Assembly: GCA_964609365.1 (NCBI GenBank)
Contig: CAZSRC010000008.1
Coordinates: 1-28,401, forward strand
DNA from: GCA-002840305 sp964609365
GTDB lineage: Bacteria > Patescibacteriota > Patescibacteriia > Patescibacteriales > UBA12465
Direction of reading: 5' to 3'
DNA: 28,401 nt
The position numbers and the translations under genes are program-made. Positions 1-7,589 of the stretch are shown piece after piece. Position 1 is the first letter of the stretch. Every line of letters starts with the position of its first letter. The notes beneath the pieces are model-generated. The model was not told where the DNA came from. It saw only the letters and a program-made list of their open reading frames with translations, and ran no database searches.

Positions 1-2
1 GG

Positions 3-248
3 AATTTTAGTTTAAGTTATTACAATCCTGATAATAATGTATTGAAAACTACCAAGGCTATTCAGAGGGATTATTTTGCTAATGTTTTTTCAGATAAAAT
101 TAATCCAGGCTATCCTATGTCATCATTTCTTATTCCAGATGGATATAGCACTCCCTATGTTAATTTAAATGAGGAGGATCTCTTAATTATTGATAAAAAA
201 AATTTAAATCCATTTAGAGTTCTACTGGGGGGTATTTACAATATTTGA
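3..248 (+). CDS. C-terminal part of an unidentified protein (5' end outside the window)
   Basis: The reading frame is open from the window edge to a TGA at 246-248, so the gene begins upstream. A TTG at 42 could be read as a start, but the 13 codons before it are open and look coding, so I treat this as a truncated 3' end. The visible 81 residues are soluble, rich in Asn, Asp, Tyr and Leu, and end in a hydrophobic LLGGIYNI tail. I do not recognise the family. It is 13 nt upstream of the flavoprotein gene on the same strand, so the two may be cotranscribed. Confidence 0.6.
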   Translation, partial: NFSLSYYNPDNNVLKTTKAIQRDYFANVFSDKINPGYPMSSFLIPDGYSTPYVNLNEEDLLIIDKKNLNPFRVLLGGIYNI

Positions 249-261
249 TTAATTTAAAAAA

Positions 262-1500
262 ATGAAAAAAATTGAACACTTTGATGTAGTAATTATTGGG
301 GCTGGGCCAGCCGGTCTAATGGCTGCAATTAAAGCCTCCGAGCTAGGTCTTAATGTCGCTTTATTAGAAAAAAATAATAAACCAGGCTTGAAATTATTAA
401 TGAGCGGAGGTGGTCGTTGTAATTTTAGTAATAACTCAGATATAAAAAGTTTTGCTAGGAGCTTGGGTAAAAATGGAACATCTTTTATTTCCGCTCTTAA
501 TATTTTTGGCCCAGATGATATTATTAATTTTTTTGAATCAAGGGGTTTGAAAACTAAAATTGAAGATAATAATAGGGTTTTTCCTGAAAGCAATAAAGCC
601 TCTGATGTTTTGCAATTTTTAATTTCTTATGCCCGAGAAAATAATGTTAAAATTTTTACTAATTCACGGGTTACTGCTGTTGTTAAAGAAAATAATATAA
701 TTAAAAAAATTATATTAGAAGATTCTAGGGAGTTTTTTGCTGATAAATTTATTTTTGCTTGCGGTGGAAAATCCTATCCCTTAACTGGATCAAGTGGAGA
801 GGTTTTTGATTGGCTTAAATCTTTGGGGCATAATATTATTGAATTAAGACCAGCTCTAAGTCAGCTAATAATCTCTGATAATATTAAAAATTTAGAGGGC
901 TTAAGTTTTTCAGATGTTTCTATTTTTGCTAAAAAAGATAAATTTAAATCATCAAAAATTAGATCAGCAATTATTTTCACTAATAAGGGGATTAGCGGTC
1001 CAGCAGCTTTAAATTTGAGCAGAGAATTGAATAGCTATGATAATTTGGATTTATTCTTAGATTTTTTTCCAGATAAAAATATTGATGAACTAAAAATTAA
1101 AATTAAAAAATATTTAAAAGAGAATTCTGTCTTTAGTTTTAAAAATTGTTTATCGCTTTTAATTCCCAAGAGATTTTCTCTTTTTGTTTTAGAAAAGTTA
1201 AATCTTGATCCTAATAAAAAATCAGTAATTGTTAGTAATAAGGAGATTGACTTACTTGTTAATTTTTTAAAATTTTATAAGTTTAATTTTTTAAGAGTAG
1301 CAGGCTTTGAAGATGCTATGATTAGCTCTGGCGGAGTTGACTTGAGCGAGGTAGATCTCAAAACTATGAACTCTAAATTAATAAAAAATCTTTATCTTGT
1401 TGGTGAACTTTTAAATTTGGATGGTCCAACTGGTGGTTATAATCTTCAAATTGCTTGGACTAGTGGTTATTTGGCTGGATCTAGTTGCGCCAATCTCTAG
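262..1500 (+). CDS. NAD(P)/FAD-dependent oxidoreductase, HI0933/BaiN-like family
   Basis: A 412-residue flavoprotein of the HI0933 (BaiN/YhiN, 'aminoacetone oxidase family') group, close to the usual family length of about 400. Seen in the sequence: an N-terminal Rossmann dinucleotide-binding motif GAGPAG at residues 13-18, then LEKNNKPGLKLLMSGGGRCN, the characteristic family block after the second strand, a mid-protein ACGGKSYPLTGSSG segment, and a C-terminal TGPTGGYNLQIAWTSGYLAG block that closes the FAD site. Members are cytoplasmic; some reduce C=C bonds of steroids, but for most, including this one, the substrate is unknown. The ATG at 262 is the only start that keeps the complete nucleotide-binding strand. 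It has no Shine-Dalgarno sequence. It ends in TAG, which shows that TAG is a working stop codon here. Confidence 0.92.
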   Translation: MKKIEHFDVVIIGAGPAGLMAAIKASELGLNVALLEKNNKPGLKLLMSGGGRCNFSNNSDIKSFARSLGKNGTSFISALNIFGPDDIINFFESRGLKTKIEDNNRVFPESNKASDVLQFLISYARENNVKIFTNSRVTAVVKENNIIKKIILEDSREFFADKFIFACGGKSYPLTGSSGEVFDWLKSLGHNIIELRPALSQLIISDNIKNLEGLSFSDVSIFAKKDKFKSSKIRSAIIFTNKGISGPAALNLSRELNSYDNLDLFLDFFPDKNIDELKIKIKKYLKENSVFSFKNCLSLLIPKRFSLFVLEKLNLDPNKKSVIVSNKEIDLLVNFLKFYKFNFLRVAGFEDAMISSGGVDLSEVDLKTMNSKLIKNLYLVGELLNLDGPTGGYNLQIAWTSGYLAGSSCANL

Positions 1501-1521
1501 TTATTTATTTTTCATAAAAAA

Positions 1522-1566
1522 TTTACCTTTCTTTGATTTTTTCTAGAATTAATGCTATTTTATATT
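1522..1566 (+). promoter_or_regulatory. Possible sigma70-type promoter for the methyltransferase-znu operon
   Basis: The 73-nt gap after the flavoprotein gene holds two overlapping candidates. One is TTGATT (1533-1538), 17 nt, TATTTT (1556-1561). The other is TTTACC (1522-1527), 16 nt, TAGAAT (1544-1549). Either would give a short leader before the ATG at 1574. In DNA this AT-rich such matches arise often by chance, so the call is weak. Confidence 0.3.
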
Positions 1567-1573
1567 AGTATTT

Positions 1574-2269
1574 ATGAATATAAGAAATCAAGAATTAGCC
1601 TGGGAGAGAGAATATCAAAACCCAAAATTAGTCACAAAAAAAGAAGAACCTCAGGCTGATGCTTTGAGATTTTTTAAGTTTCTCAAGAAAGAAGAAAAAT
1701 TTAAATTAGAATCCAGAAGGATTCTAGATTTAGGTTGTGGAACCGGAAGAAATTCTAATTATTTAGCTGAAAGAGATAATTTTGTAATTGGAATAGATTT
1801 TTCTAGAACAGCTATTAACCTGGCTATTTCTAGGGCTAAAAGAAAAAATATTCAAGTTGATTATCGTCTGGCAAGTATTTCCAGCCCTTATGATATAGAG
1901 GATAACTCCATAGATTTGGCCCTTGATATTACTTCTTCCAATTCTTTAAATGAAAAATCTAGAGATTTTTACTTACAAGAAGTTTATCGAGTATTGAAGC
2001 CAGGTGCTTATTTTTTTGTTAGAGCTTTATCCAAAGATGCTAATAAAAATGTGAAAAATCTTCTTCTTAAATCTCCCGGACCAGAAAAGGATACCTATTT
2101 TATAAAAGAAATGAATTTATTCGAAAGGGTATTTAGTCGTGAAGATTTTATTGAGTTATATTCTAAATTTTTTAAAATATTAAAAATAACTAAAAAAACT
2201 AATTATACTAATTTTAATAATCGTGTTTACAAGAGAGATTATTGGATAGTATATCTAAAAAAAATATGA
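1574..2269 (+). CDS. Class I SAM-dependent methyltransferase
   Basis: A 231-residue Rossmann-fold methyltransferase. Motif I is DLGCGTG at residues 52-58, followed by the acidic end of strand 2 (VIGIDFSRTA). The post-motif region LALDITSSNSLNEKSRDFYLQ and the VYRVLKPGAYFFVRAL block match the Methyltransf_11/25 type of domain, in which the last part precedes strands 5-7. The substrate cannot be told from sequence; TehB-like small-molecule methyltransferases are the nearest resemblance. Its TGA stop overlaps the ATG of znuA (ATGA at 2266-2269), which indicates translational coupling with the zinc transporter genes. Whether it has a functional link to metal uptake is unknown. Confidence 0.88.
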   Translation: MNIRNQELAWEREYQNPKLVTKKEEPQADALRFFKFLKKEEKFKLESRRILDLGCGTGRNSNYLAERDNFVIGIDFSRTAINLAISRAKRKNIQVDYRLASISSPYDIEDNSIDLALDITSSNSLNEKSRDFYLQEVYRVLKPGAYFFVRALSKDANKNVKNLLLKSPGPEKDTYFIKEMNLFERVFSREDFIELYSKFFKILKITKKTNYTNFNNRVYKRDYWIVYLKKI

Positions 2270-3279
2270 ACAATAAAAAAACCTTAATTTTTCTATTTTC
2301 CTTATTATTTATTTCTATTTTTGCTTTTTTTTATTTTATTAATTTATCAAATAAAAGGAACATTTCTTTCAATCCTAATGATAAAAAAATAAAAATAGCT
2401 GCTAGTATTTACCCTCTTTATAGTTTAGCCTCTGTTATTTCAGGAGAAAAGGCTGATCTTGTATTAATTCTTCCACCTGGCGCTAGTCCTCACACCTTTG
2501 ATATTTCACCTTCAAAAATAAGGAGCTTACAAGATGTTGATGTTTTTCTTTCAATAGGATTAGGTCTTGATTCTTGGTTGGATAAGTTTTCTAGTTTAAA
2601 TAATAATTCAGAAATTTTTAATGTTTATGATTCTATTAATTTAAGATCTTTTTCTGATGAATCATCTTCTGACAATAATTTTCATAAAAATGAAGAGACT
2701 CATGAAAATGAAGAGACTCATGAAAATGAAGAGACTCATGAAAATGAAGAGACCCATAAACACGAACACGGAGAATTTGATCCGCATTATTGGTTAAGTC
2801 CGGAAAATTCAAAAATTATTGCTGAAAATATTTATAAAAAATTAAGCCAAATTGATCCTCTAAATAAAGAATATTATTATAATAATTATCTTTCATTTGT
2901 AGAATCAATAAATAATAAAAATTTAGAATGGCAAGAAAAACTAGGATCTCTAGAAAATAAAAATATAGTAGTTTTTCATGATGCTTGGTTTTATTTTGCC
3001 AAACATTTTAATTTAAATGTTTTAGCTAGTTTTGAACCATTTGCGGGAAAAACACCCAGCCCTCAATATATAATAGATTTGCAAAAAAAGATTAAAGAAA
3101 ATAATATCAAAGCCTTATTTATAGAACCACAATTATCTAAAGAGCTTGTCAGTTCTCTGGCAACTGACCTAGGTATTGAGGTGGCAATACTTGATCCATT
3201 GGGTGGTGTTTCTGGTAGAAATAATTATATTGAGATGATTGACTATAATGTTAATATTATTTACGAATCTTTAAAATAA
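2266..3279 (+). CDS. znuA: Zinc ABC transporter substrate-binding protein, ZnuA-like
   Basis: Cluster 9 (SBP_bac_9) metal-binding protein that captures zinc outside the membrane and delivers it to ZnuB. I start it at the ATG at 2266 (337 residues), not the in-frame TTG at 2242, because that ATG overlaps the previous stop as ATGA and puts an N-terminal hydrophobic segment (about residues 7-26) right after a basic tip. There is no lipobox Cys, so the protein is probably held by an uncleaved membrane anchor. Metal ligands can be placed at His76 (in SPHTFD), His174 (in FDPHYW), His238 (in FHDAW) and Asp310 (in LDPLGG). Three His plus an acidic residue fits zinc better than manganese. Between the first two ligands is a His/Glu loop of four HxNEET repeats followed by HKHEHG, the place where ZnuA proteins carry a His-rich loop. 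Confidence 0.92.
   Translation: MNNKKTLIFLFSLLFISIFAFFYFINLSNKRNISFNPNDKKIKIAASIYPLYSLASVISGEKADLVLILPPGASPHTFDISPSKIRSLQDVDVFLSIGLGLDSWLDKFSSLNNNSEIFNVYDSINLRSFSDESSSDNNFHKNEETHENEETHENEETHENEETHKHEHGEFDPHYWLSPENSKIIAENIYKKLSQIDPLNKEYYYNNYLSFVESINNKNLEWQEKLGSLENKNIVVFHDAWFYFAKHFNLNVLASFEPFAGKTPSPQYIIDLQKKIKENNIKALFIEPQLSKELVSSLATDLGIEVAILDPLGGVSGRNNYIEMIDYNVNIIYESLK
2683..2754 (+). repeat. 18-bp tandem repeat, four units, encoding HxNEET in ZnuA
   Basis: Units start at 2683, 2701, 2719 and 2737. The unit CATGAAAATGAAGAGACT is exact in the second and third copies. The first has CATAAA in place of CATGAA, and the fourth ends in ACC. The array is in frame and encodes the acidic His-bearing loop, and is followed at once by a further HKHEHG. 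Because the unit is 18 bp, gain or loss of a copy would keep the frame. Confidence 0.95.
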
Positions 3280-3284
3280 TTTTT

Positions 3285-4007
3285 ATGGATAATGAATTTA
3301 TTCAAATAAAAAATTTAAATTATTCTTTTGAAGAAGTACAAGTTTTAAAAGATATTAATTTTTCTATAAAAAGGGGAGAGATTGCTGCAATAATCGGACC
3401 TAATGGATCAGGTAAAACAACTTTATTGAAAAATATTATTGGTCTTTATAAACCTAGCTCTGGAACTATTCTAATTGATGGTTTAGCACCAAAAAAAGTG
3501 TTAAAAAGAATTGCTTATATTCCGCAAAGATTTGATTTTGACAGAAGTGTTCCCATTACTGTTTATGAATTTATGAGCCTGGAAAGATGTAATAAAAAAA
3601 ATCATAGTTGCTCTAATATACCAAAAAGATTAGAGGATTTAGGTCTTAAGTCATTTGAAAAAAGAAAGCTAGGTGAGTTATCGGGTGGTCAATTTCAAAG
3701 ACTGATGATTGCCAGGGTATTGCTTCATGAAAAGGAATTATTAATTTTAGATGAGCCATCAACCGGAATTGATTTAAGTGGTGGCGAGACTATATATGAT
3801 TTAATTAAGCAACTTAATTCAAAAAATAAAACCACCTGTTTAATGGTTTCTCATGAATTAAACATAGTTAATAAGTATGCAGATAAAGTTATTTGCTTAA
3901 ACAAGGAATTACTTTGTCTTGGAAAGCCCTTGGATTTAATTAATTCAGAAAATTTAAGTAAACTTTATGGAGCTAATTCTGCTCTGTATAATCATAAACA
4001 TTTATAA
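3285..4007 (+). CDS. znuC: Zinc/metal ABC transporter ATP-binding protein, ZnuC-like
   Basis: A 240-residue ABC ATPase that powers zinc import from the cytoplasmic face. Walker A is GPNGSGKT at residues 38-45, the Q-loop is in YIPQRFDFD, the ABC signature is LSGGQFQR, Walker B plus the catalytic glutamate is LLILDEPSTGID, and the switch His is in VSHEL. The QRFDFD stretch after the Q-loop followed by a 'P-x-TVYEF' block is typical of metal-type (ZnuC/MntB) rather than amino-acid importers. It begins 5 nt after znuA and ends 2 nt before znuB, so the three form one operon. No Shine-Dalgarno sequence precedes the ATG. Confidence 0.93.
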   Translation: MDNEFIQIKNLNYSFEEVQVLKDINFSIKRGEIAAIIGPNGSGKTTLLKNIIGLYKPSSGTILIDGLAPKKVLKRIAYIPQRFDFDRSVPITVYEFMSLERCNKKNHSCSNIPKRLEDLGLKSFEKRKLGELSGGQFQRLMIARVLLHEKELLILDEPSTGIDLSGGETIYDLIKQLNSKNKTTCLMVSHELNIVNKYADKVICLNKELLCLGKPLDLINSENLSKLYGANSALYNHKHL

Positions 4008-4009
4008 AT

Positions 4010-4822
4010 ATGTTGGAAATATTTCAATATCCATTTATGCTTAGAGCTCTTGTTTCTGGTTTTTTTGTGGCAATACTACTTGGATCCCTCGGTTCTTTTG
4101 TGGTTACCAGAAGAATGAGTTTAGTTGGCGATGGAATAGCTCATGCTTCTTTATTGGGAATTGCCTTGGCTCTTCTTTTAGGTTGGGCACCAATTCCAGT
4201 GACTATTGTTAGTTCTATATTTATAGCTATTTTAATTTATTTTTTAGAAAGAAAAACAAAAATAAGTAGTGATATGGCCATTGCTATAATTTTTACTAGT
4301 GGAATGGCCTTGGGTATTATTTTATTAAGTTTTTATCAGGGTTATCAACCAGAACTGATGAGTTATTTATTTGGTAATATTTTAATTATCAGCTCTTTTG
4401 ATATGTTGAATATTATTATTTTTTCTAGCTTAATTTTATTAACATTGATTATTTTTTATAAAAGAATACTTTTTAGCACATTTGATCCTATTGGTGCTTA
4501 TCTTTCAAATACTAAATACTGGATTTATGATTTATTACTTTATATATCTGTAGCTGTTTCAGTTATTTTGAGTATTAAGCTCGTTGGAATTATTTTAGTT
4601 AGCGCTTTATTAGTAACTCCAAGTGCTACGGCTAAATTATTTTCATCATCTTTCAAAAATTTTGTTATACTTTCAGCTTTTTTTTCACTTTTATCTTTGA
4701 TTTTTGGTTTATTTTTATCATTCTTCCTTAATTTAGCATCTGGAGCTTTGATTGTTTTATTTAGCACCTTTTTATTCGTTTTTTCTTACTCAATTAAATT
4801 TTTACTTAGTAAAAATAAATAA
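4010..4822 (+). CDS. znuB: Zinc/metal ABC transporter permease, ZnuB-like
   Basis: A 270-residue integral membrane permease of the ABC-3 family. It is hydrophobic along nearly its whole length, with about seven to eight membrane segments. The LGSFVVTRRMSLVGDGIAHA region near residues 27-46 is the highly conserved N-terminal signature of ZnuB/MntC-type permeases, and KLVGIILVSALLVTPSATA near residues 185-205 is the conserved block that contacts the ATPase. It follows znuC by 2 nt and is the last gene of the operon. No clear intrinsic terminator follows; the next gene, metG, has its own promoter in the 48-nt gap. Confidence 0.93.
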   Translation: MLEIFQYPFMLRALVSGFFVAILLGSLGSFVVTRRMSLVGDGIAHASLLGIALALLLGWAPIPVTIVSSIFIAILIYFLERKTKISSDMAIAIIFTSGMALGIILLSFYQGYQPELMSYLFGNILIISSFDMLNIIIFSSLILLTLIIFYKRILFSTFDPIGAYLSNTKYWIYDLLLYISVAVSVILSIKLVGIILVSALLVTPSATAKLFSSSFKNFVILSAFFSLLSLIFGLFLSFFLNLASGALIVLFSTFLFVFSYSIKFLLSKNK

Positions 4823-4835
4823 TTTATATTTATTG

Positions 4836-4864
4836 TTTACAAAAACAAAAATATAGATTATATT
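4836..4864 (+). promoter_or_regulatory. Predicted sigma70-type promoter of metG, leaderless geometry
   Basis: TTTACA at 4836-4841 and TATATT at 4859-4864 are separated by exactly 17 nt. Each box differs from the TTGACA/TATAAT consensus at one position. The metG ATG is at 4871, 7 nt after the -10 box, which is where transcription would begin. The promoter therefore predicts a transcript that starts at or next to the AUG. Confidence 0.55.
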
Positions 4865-4870
4865 TTAGAA

Positions 4871-6532
4871 ATGATTAGAAATATATTAATAGCTGCAGCT
4901 TGGCCATATGCTAATGGGTCTCTGCACTTAGGTCACGGAGCTGCCTTAATTGGAGCTGATGTTTTGGCTCGATACTTTAGACTGAATGGAGATTCGGTTT
5001 TATTTGTTTCTGGAAGTGATTGCCATGGAACCCCAATTGCCCTAGAAGCTGCCAAGCAAAATGTTTCCCCAGAGATTATTGCTGATAAATATCATCAAGA
5101 ATTTATCGATAGTTTAATTAATGGTCTGTCTTTTTCTTATGATAATTATTCAAAAACTAGCAATAAGTATCATGCGGAAATTGTTCAGGAGATTTTTTTA
5201 GATTTATACAACAAAGGTTTTATTTATAAAAAAACCGAAGAGTTGCCTTATTGTAACTCTTGTCAAAGATTTTTACCTGATAGATATATAGAGGGGGAGT
5301 GTCCTATTTGTGGTTTTGGTTCTGCTCGTGGTGATCAATGTGATTCCTGTGGAAATTTAATGGATGTTAAAAAAATAGTTAAACCTTTTTGTAAAATTTG
5401 TAATAGTTCTCCTATCTGGAAAGATTCAGAGCACTTCTTTTTAAAGTTAACAGCCTTCCAGGAGGATTTAAAAAAATGGGTAGAGAATAGTCGTGATTGG
5501 AGAATTAATGCTAAAAATTTCACTTTAGAGTTTTTAAAACAAGGACTTATTGATAGGGCTATTACTCGCGATACTGATTGGGGGGTTGATATTCCAATGG
5601 AATCCTATGAAGACAAAAAAATATATGTTTGGTTTGAGGCTGTTTGTGGATATTTTTCTGCTAGCAAAGAATGGTCTATTTTAAATAATAAAAATGATTC
5701 CTGGAAAGATTTTTGGCAGAATGATCAGGCAATTCATTATTATGTTCATGGCAAAGATAACATCCCTTTTCATTCTATTATTTGGCCAGCAATTTTAATG
5801 GGAAAGAGTAATCTACATTTACCAGATAGAATAGTTTCCTCGGAATATTTAACTCTTGAAAAAAAACAATTTTCTAAAAGTAGAAATTTTGCTGTTTGGT
5901 TACCAGACTTTCTTAGAGATTTTGATTCGGATACTCTAAGATATTATTTAGTTGCCAATGGATCGGAAACATCTGACTCTGATTTTTCATGGAAAGAATT
6001 TGCAATTAAGGTTAATACTGAGTTAATTGGTAATTTTGGTAACTATGTTTATAGGGTTTTATCATTTATTAAGAAAAACTTTCCTGATGGCCTAGATTTT
6101 CCAGTAGAATTAAATGAGCATTCTTCAAATTTTCTTAATTTAGCTAAAAAAACTTTTGAAAATGTCTCTCTAGAAATAGAAAAAAGTAATTTTAGAAAAG
6201 CTTTAAAGGCTGTTTTTGAATTAGTTGAAGAGGGTAATAGATTTATAAATCAAAGTTCTCCCTGGACCAGCATTAAGACCGATAAAAATTTAGCCGCCGA
6301 TGATTTAGCCGTTGCTGCTCATGTTATTAAATCTTTAGCTATTTTAATTAGTCCATTTTTACCAAAAACCTCAGATAAAATATTTGAAGACTTAACATTA
6401 TCACCAGATAATAAGAAGTGGCAATATCCAAAAGAAGAAAAAATCATTGTTAGTGGTCCTAGAATACTGTTTCAGAGAATTGATGATGAAACTCTTGACA
6501 AACAACTAGAATTATTAAATAATATAAAATAA
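4871..6532 (+). CDS. metG: Methionine--tRNA ligase
   Basis: A 553-residue class I aminoacyl-tRNA synthetase that charges tRNA(Met) with methionine. The HIGH motif is HLGH within AAWPYANGSLHLGHGAA at the N terminus, and the KMSKS loop is the common FSKS variant in KKQFSKSRNFAVW. The connective peptide holds four CxxC knuckles (CNSC, CPIC, CDSC, CKIC), the form with two zinc sites found in the E. coli-type MetG1 lineage. VFEAVCGYFSAS-like and DFSWKEF blocks are also as expected (here YVWFEAVCGY). The protein ends soon after the anticodon-binding helical domain and lacks the C-terminal EMAPII/Trbp111 tRNA-binding domain that many bacterial MetG proteins have. Start choice: the ATG immediately precedes the conserved first strand and is at the predicted transcription start. 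Confidence 0.96.
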   Translation: MIRNILIAAAWPYANGSLHLGHGAALIGADVLARYFRLNGDSVLFVSGSDCHGTPIALEAAKQNVSPEIIADKYHQEFIDSLINGLSFSYDNYSKTSNKYHAEIVQEIFLDLYNKGFIYKKTEELPYCNSCQRFLPDRYIEGECPICGFGSARGDQCDSCGNLMDVKKIVKPFCKICNSSPIWKDSEHFFLKLTAFQEDLKKWVENSRDWRINAKNFTLEFLKQGLIDRAITRDTDWGVDIPMESYEDKKIYVWFEAVCGYFSASKEWSILNNKNDSWKDFWQNDQAIHYYVHGKDNIPFHSIIWPAILMGKSNLHLPDRIVSSEYLTLEKKQFSKSRNFAVWLPDFLRDFDSDTLRYYLVANGSETSDSDFSWKEFAIKVNTELIGNFGNYVYRVLSFIKKNFPDGLDFPVELNEHSSNFLNLAKKTFENVSLEIEKSNFRKALKAVFELVEEGNRFINQSSPWTSIKTDKNLAADDLAVAAHVIKSLAILISPFLPKTSDKIFEDLTLSPDNKKWQYPKEEKIIVSGPRILFQRIDDETLDKQLELLNNIK

Positions 6533-6564
6533 TTTTAAAATTAGTTCTTTTTAAATAAGTAAAA

Positions 6565-7209
6565 ATGAAAAAAATTAAAAAAGATTTTTTTATTTTTCCA
6601 ATTTTGCTTTCATTAATAAGTTTAGTGTTCTATTATTTGTTTTGTTATTTTTTTGAACTAAGAGAAATTGATAGAATAGTTCTTTTTGATGAAAATTCAA
6701 AAGAGCTAATGGACTTACCAGGAATTTTTTTTGTCGAACCAATATCTATTTTTTGGGATTCTTTTTTCTTTTTTATCTTTATGATAATAATTACGTCTTT
6801 TGCGAATTTTTCATTAAAGGTTGAAGCAAAAAAGATTTATAAAATTTTAGATTCAGATCCAGATATAACTTTATTTTCCGGTGTTTTATTTGGGGTTTCA
6901 GTGGGATTTTTTATTGGCTTTTCTGATGAATTTATTTTTGGTTTAATAGCATTTTTATTGGTTAGTCTTTTTTCTATTATTTTTTTTGAATACGGATTTA
7001 TTTTGGGAGCGCTTAGTTCTTTTGGTTTTGGTCTAGGATTTGGCCTTAATTTCGGAATTGGATTTTTTAGTTTTATTTTTATCGTTCTTTCTTTATTTAT
7101 TCTGGCTGGAGTTATTTATATCCTTGGGATAATTAGTAAAATAATTAAAATAACTTTAAGTAGAATAGCCCTCTATATCGGAGGTGGAATTTTTGACAAA
7201 GGAGCTTAA
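6565..7209 (+). CDS. Hypothetical polytopic membrane protein
   Basis: A 214-residue protein I cannot assign to a family. A basic N-terminal tip (MKKIKKD) is followed by a first membrane helix at about residues 8-30, a short acidic extracytoplasmic stretch (residues 31-52), and then five or so further hydrophobic segments. The last half is dominated by Phe, Gly, Ile and Leu, with FGFGLGFGLNFGIGFF-type glycine-rich helices near residues 152-167. There are no catalytic motifs. It starts 32 nt after metG with no clear promoter in the gap, so it may be cotranscribed with metG. Its TAA stop is inside the first arm of a terminator hairpin. Confidence 0.75.
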   Translation: MKKIKKDFFIFPILLSLISLVFYYLFCYFFELREIDRIVLFDENSKELMDLPGIFFVEPISIFWDSFFFFIFMIIITSFANFSLKVEAKKIYKILDSDPDITLFSGVLFGVSVGFFIGFSDEFIFGLIAFLLVSLFSIIFFEYGFILGALSSFGFGLGFGLNFGIGFFSFIFIVLSLFILAGVIYILGIISKIIKITLSRIALYIGGGIFDKGA

Positions 7210-7224
7210 TTTAAGCTCCTTTTT
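7198..7224 (+). terminator. Intrinsic terminator after the membrane protein gene
   Basis: GGAGCTT (7201-7207) pairs with AAGCTCC (7213-7219) around a 5-nt loop. AAA (7198-7200) and TTT (7220-7222) extend the stem to 10 bp, and a T run ends at 7224. The stop codon TAA (7207-7209) is inside the hairpin. This is one of only two strong GC-containing hairpins with a U tract seen in the window. Confidence 0.85.
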
Positions 7225-7237
7225 AATTTTCCCTAAT

Positions 7238-7266
7238 TTTACACAATTTTTTAATTTTGTTATAAT
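7238..7266 (+). promoter_or_regulatory. Predicted sigma70-type promoter of the sensor kinase gene
   Basis: TTTACA (7238-7243), 17 nt, then a perfect TATAAT (7261-7266). It is just after the upstream terminator and 32 nt before the ATG at 7299. This placement marks 7299, rather than the ATG at 7590, as the original start of the kinase gene. Confidence 0.65.
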
Positions 7267-7298
7267 ATTTTTATATATTAAATATAAAATATAATTTT

Positions 7299-7589
7299 AT
7301 GATATTTAACTTCGACTATATTTTTTTTATCTTTGGTTTGATATTTATATTTCTAGCAATTATTTTATGGACTCGCTCCGATAAATTAAAAAAAATAGAT
7401 ACTGCTTTTTCCTGGAAGCTTTTAGCTATTTTCACTTTTTTATTTGGTATTACTAAATAGTTCAATATTTTATTTATATCCTATGATTACTCTCCTTATC
7501 TGAAAACTATTTACTATATATTTTTTTATTCGGCCTTTTTATTTTTATTTGAATTTGCTAGAATTGCTTGGCAAAAAAAATATTTTTCA
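7299..7589 (+). pseudogene. 5' part of the sensor kinase gene, cut by an in-frame TAG at 7458-7460
   Basis: From the ATG at 7299 the frame reads 53 codons with two hydrophobic helices (about residues 8-24 and 39-53) and then meets TAG at codon 54. After that TAG the same frame stays open without a break through 7461-7589 and into the large kinase frame that begins with an ATG at 7590. The codons after the stop give a hydrophobic, membrane-like sequence (FNILFISY, then TIYYIFFYSAFLFLFEFARIAW) that continues smoothly into the kinase's next helices. A single TGG-to-TAG change (Trp to stop) would explain it. As written, the first peptide is 53 residues (7299-7460), and 7461-7589 has no in-frame ATG, GTG or TTG. 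Reading error, true nonsense mutation and suppression are all possible. Confidence 0.75.

Noticed and set aside
42..44. TTG at 42 as the start of the first gene
   Set aside because: The frame is open back to the window edge with coding-like sequence, so the gene is more likely truncated at its 5' end.
2242..2265. TTG at 2242 as the start of znuA
   Set aside because: It would add eight residues before a well-placed ATG that overlaps the upstream stop codon (ATGA). There is no ribosome binding site and the extension places charged residues before the membrane anchor without benefit.
4811..4833. AATAAAT...ATTTATT inverted repeat after znuB as a terminator
   Set aside because: The stem is A/T only with no T tract after it, so it would be too unstable to terminate.
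7458..7460. TAG recoded as an amino acid (alternative genetic code)
   Set aside because: TAG closes the flavoprotein gene at 1500 and ligA at 25706, both complete by family length. No other in-frame TAG or TGA was seen inside recognisable genes, so a code change is not supported.
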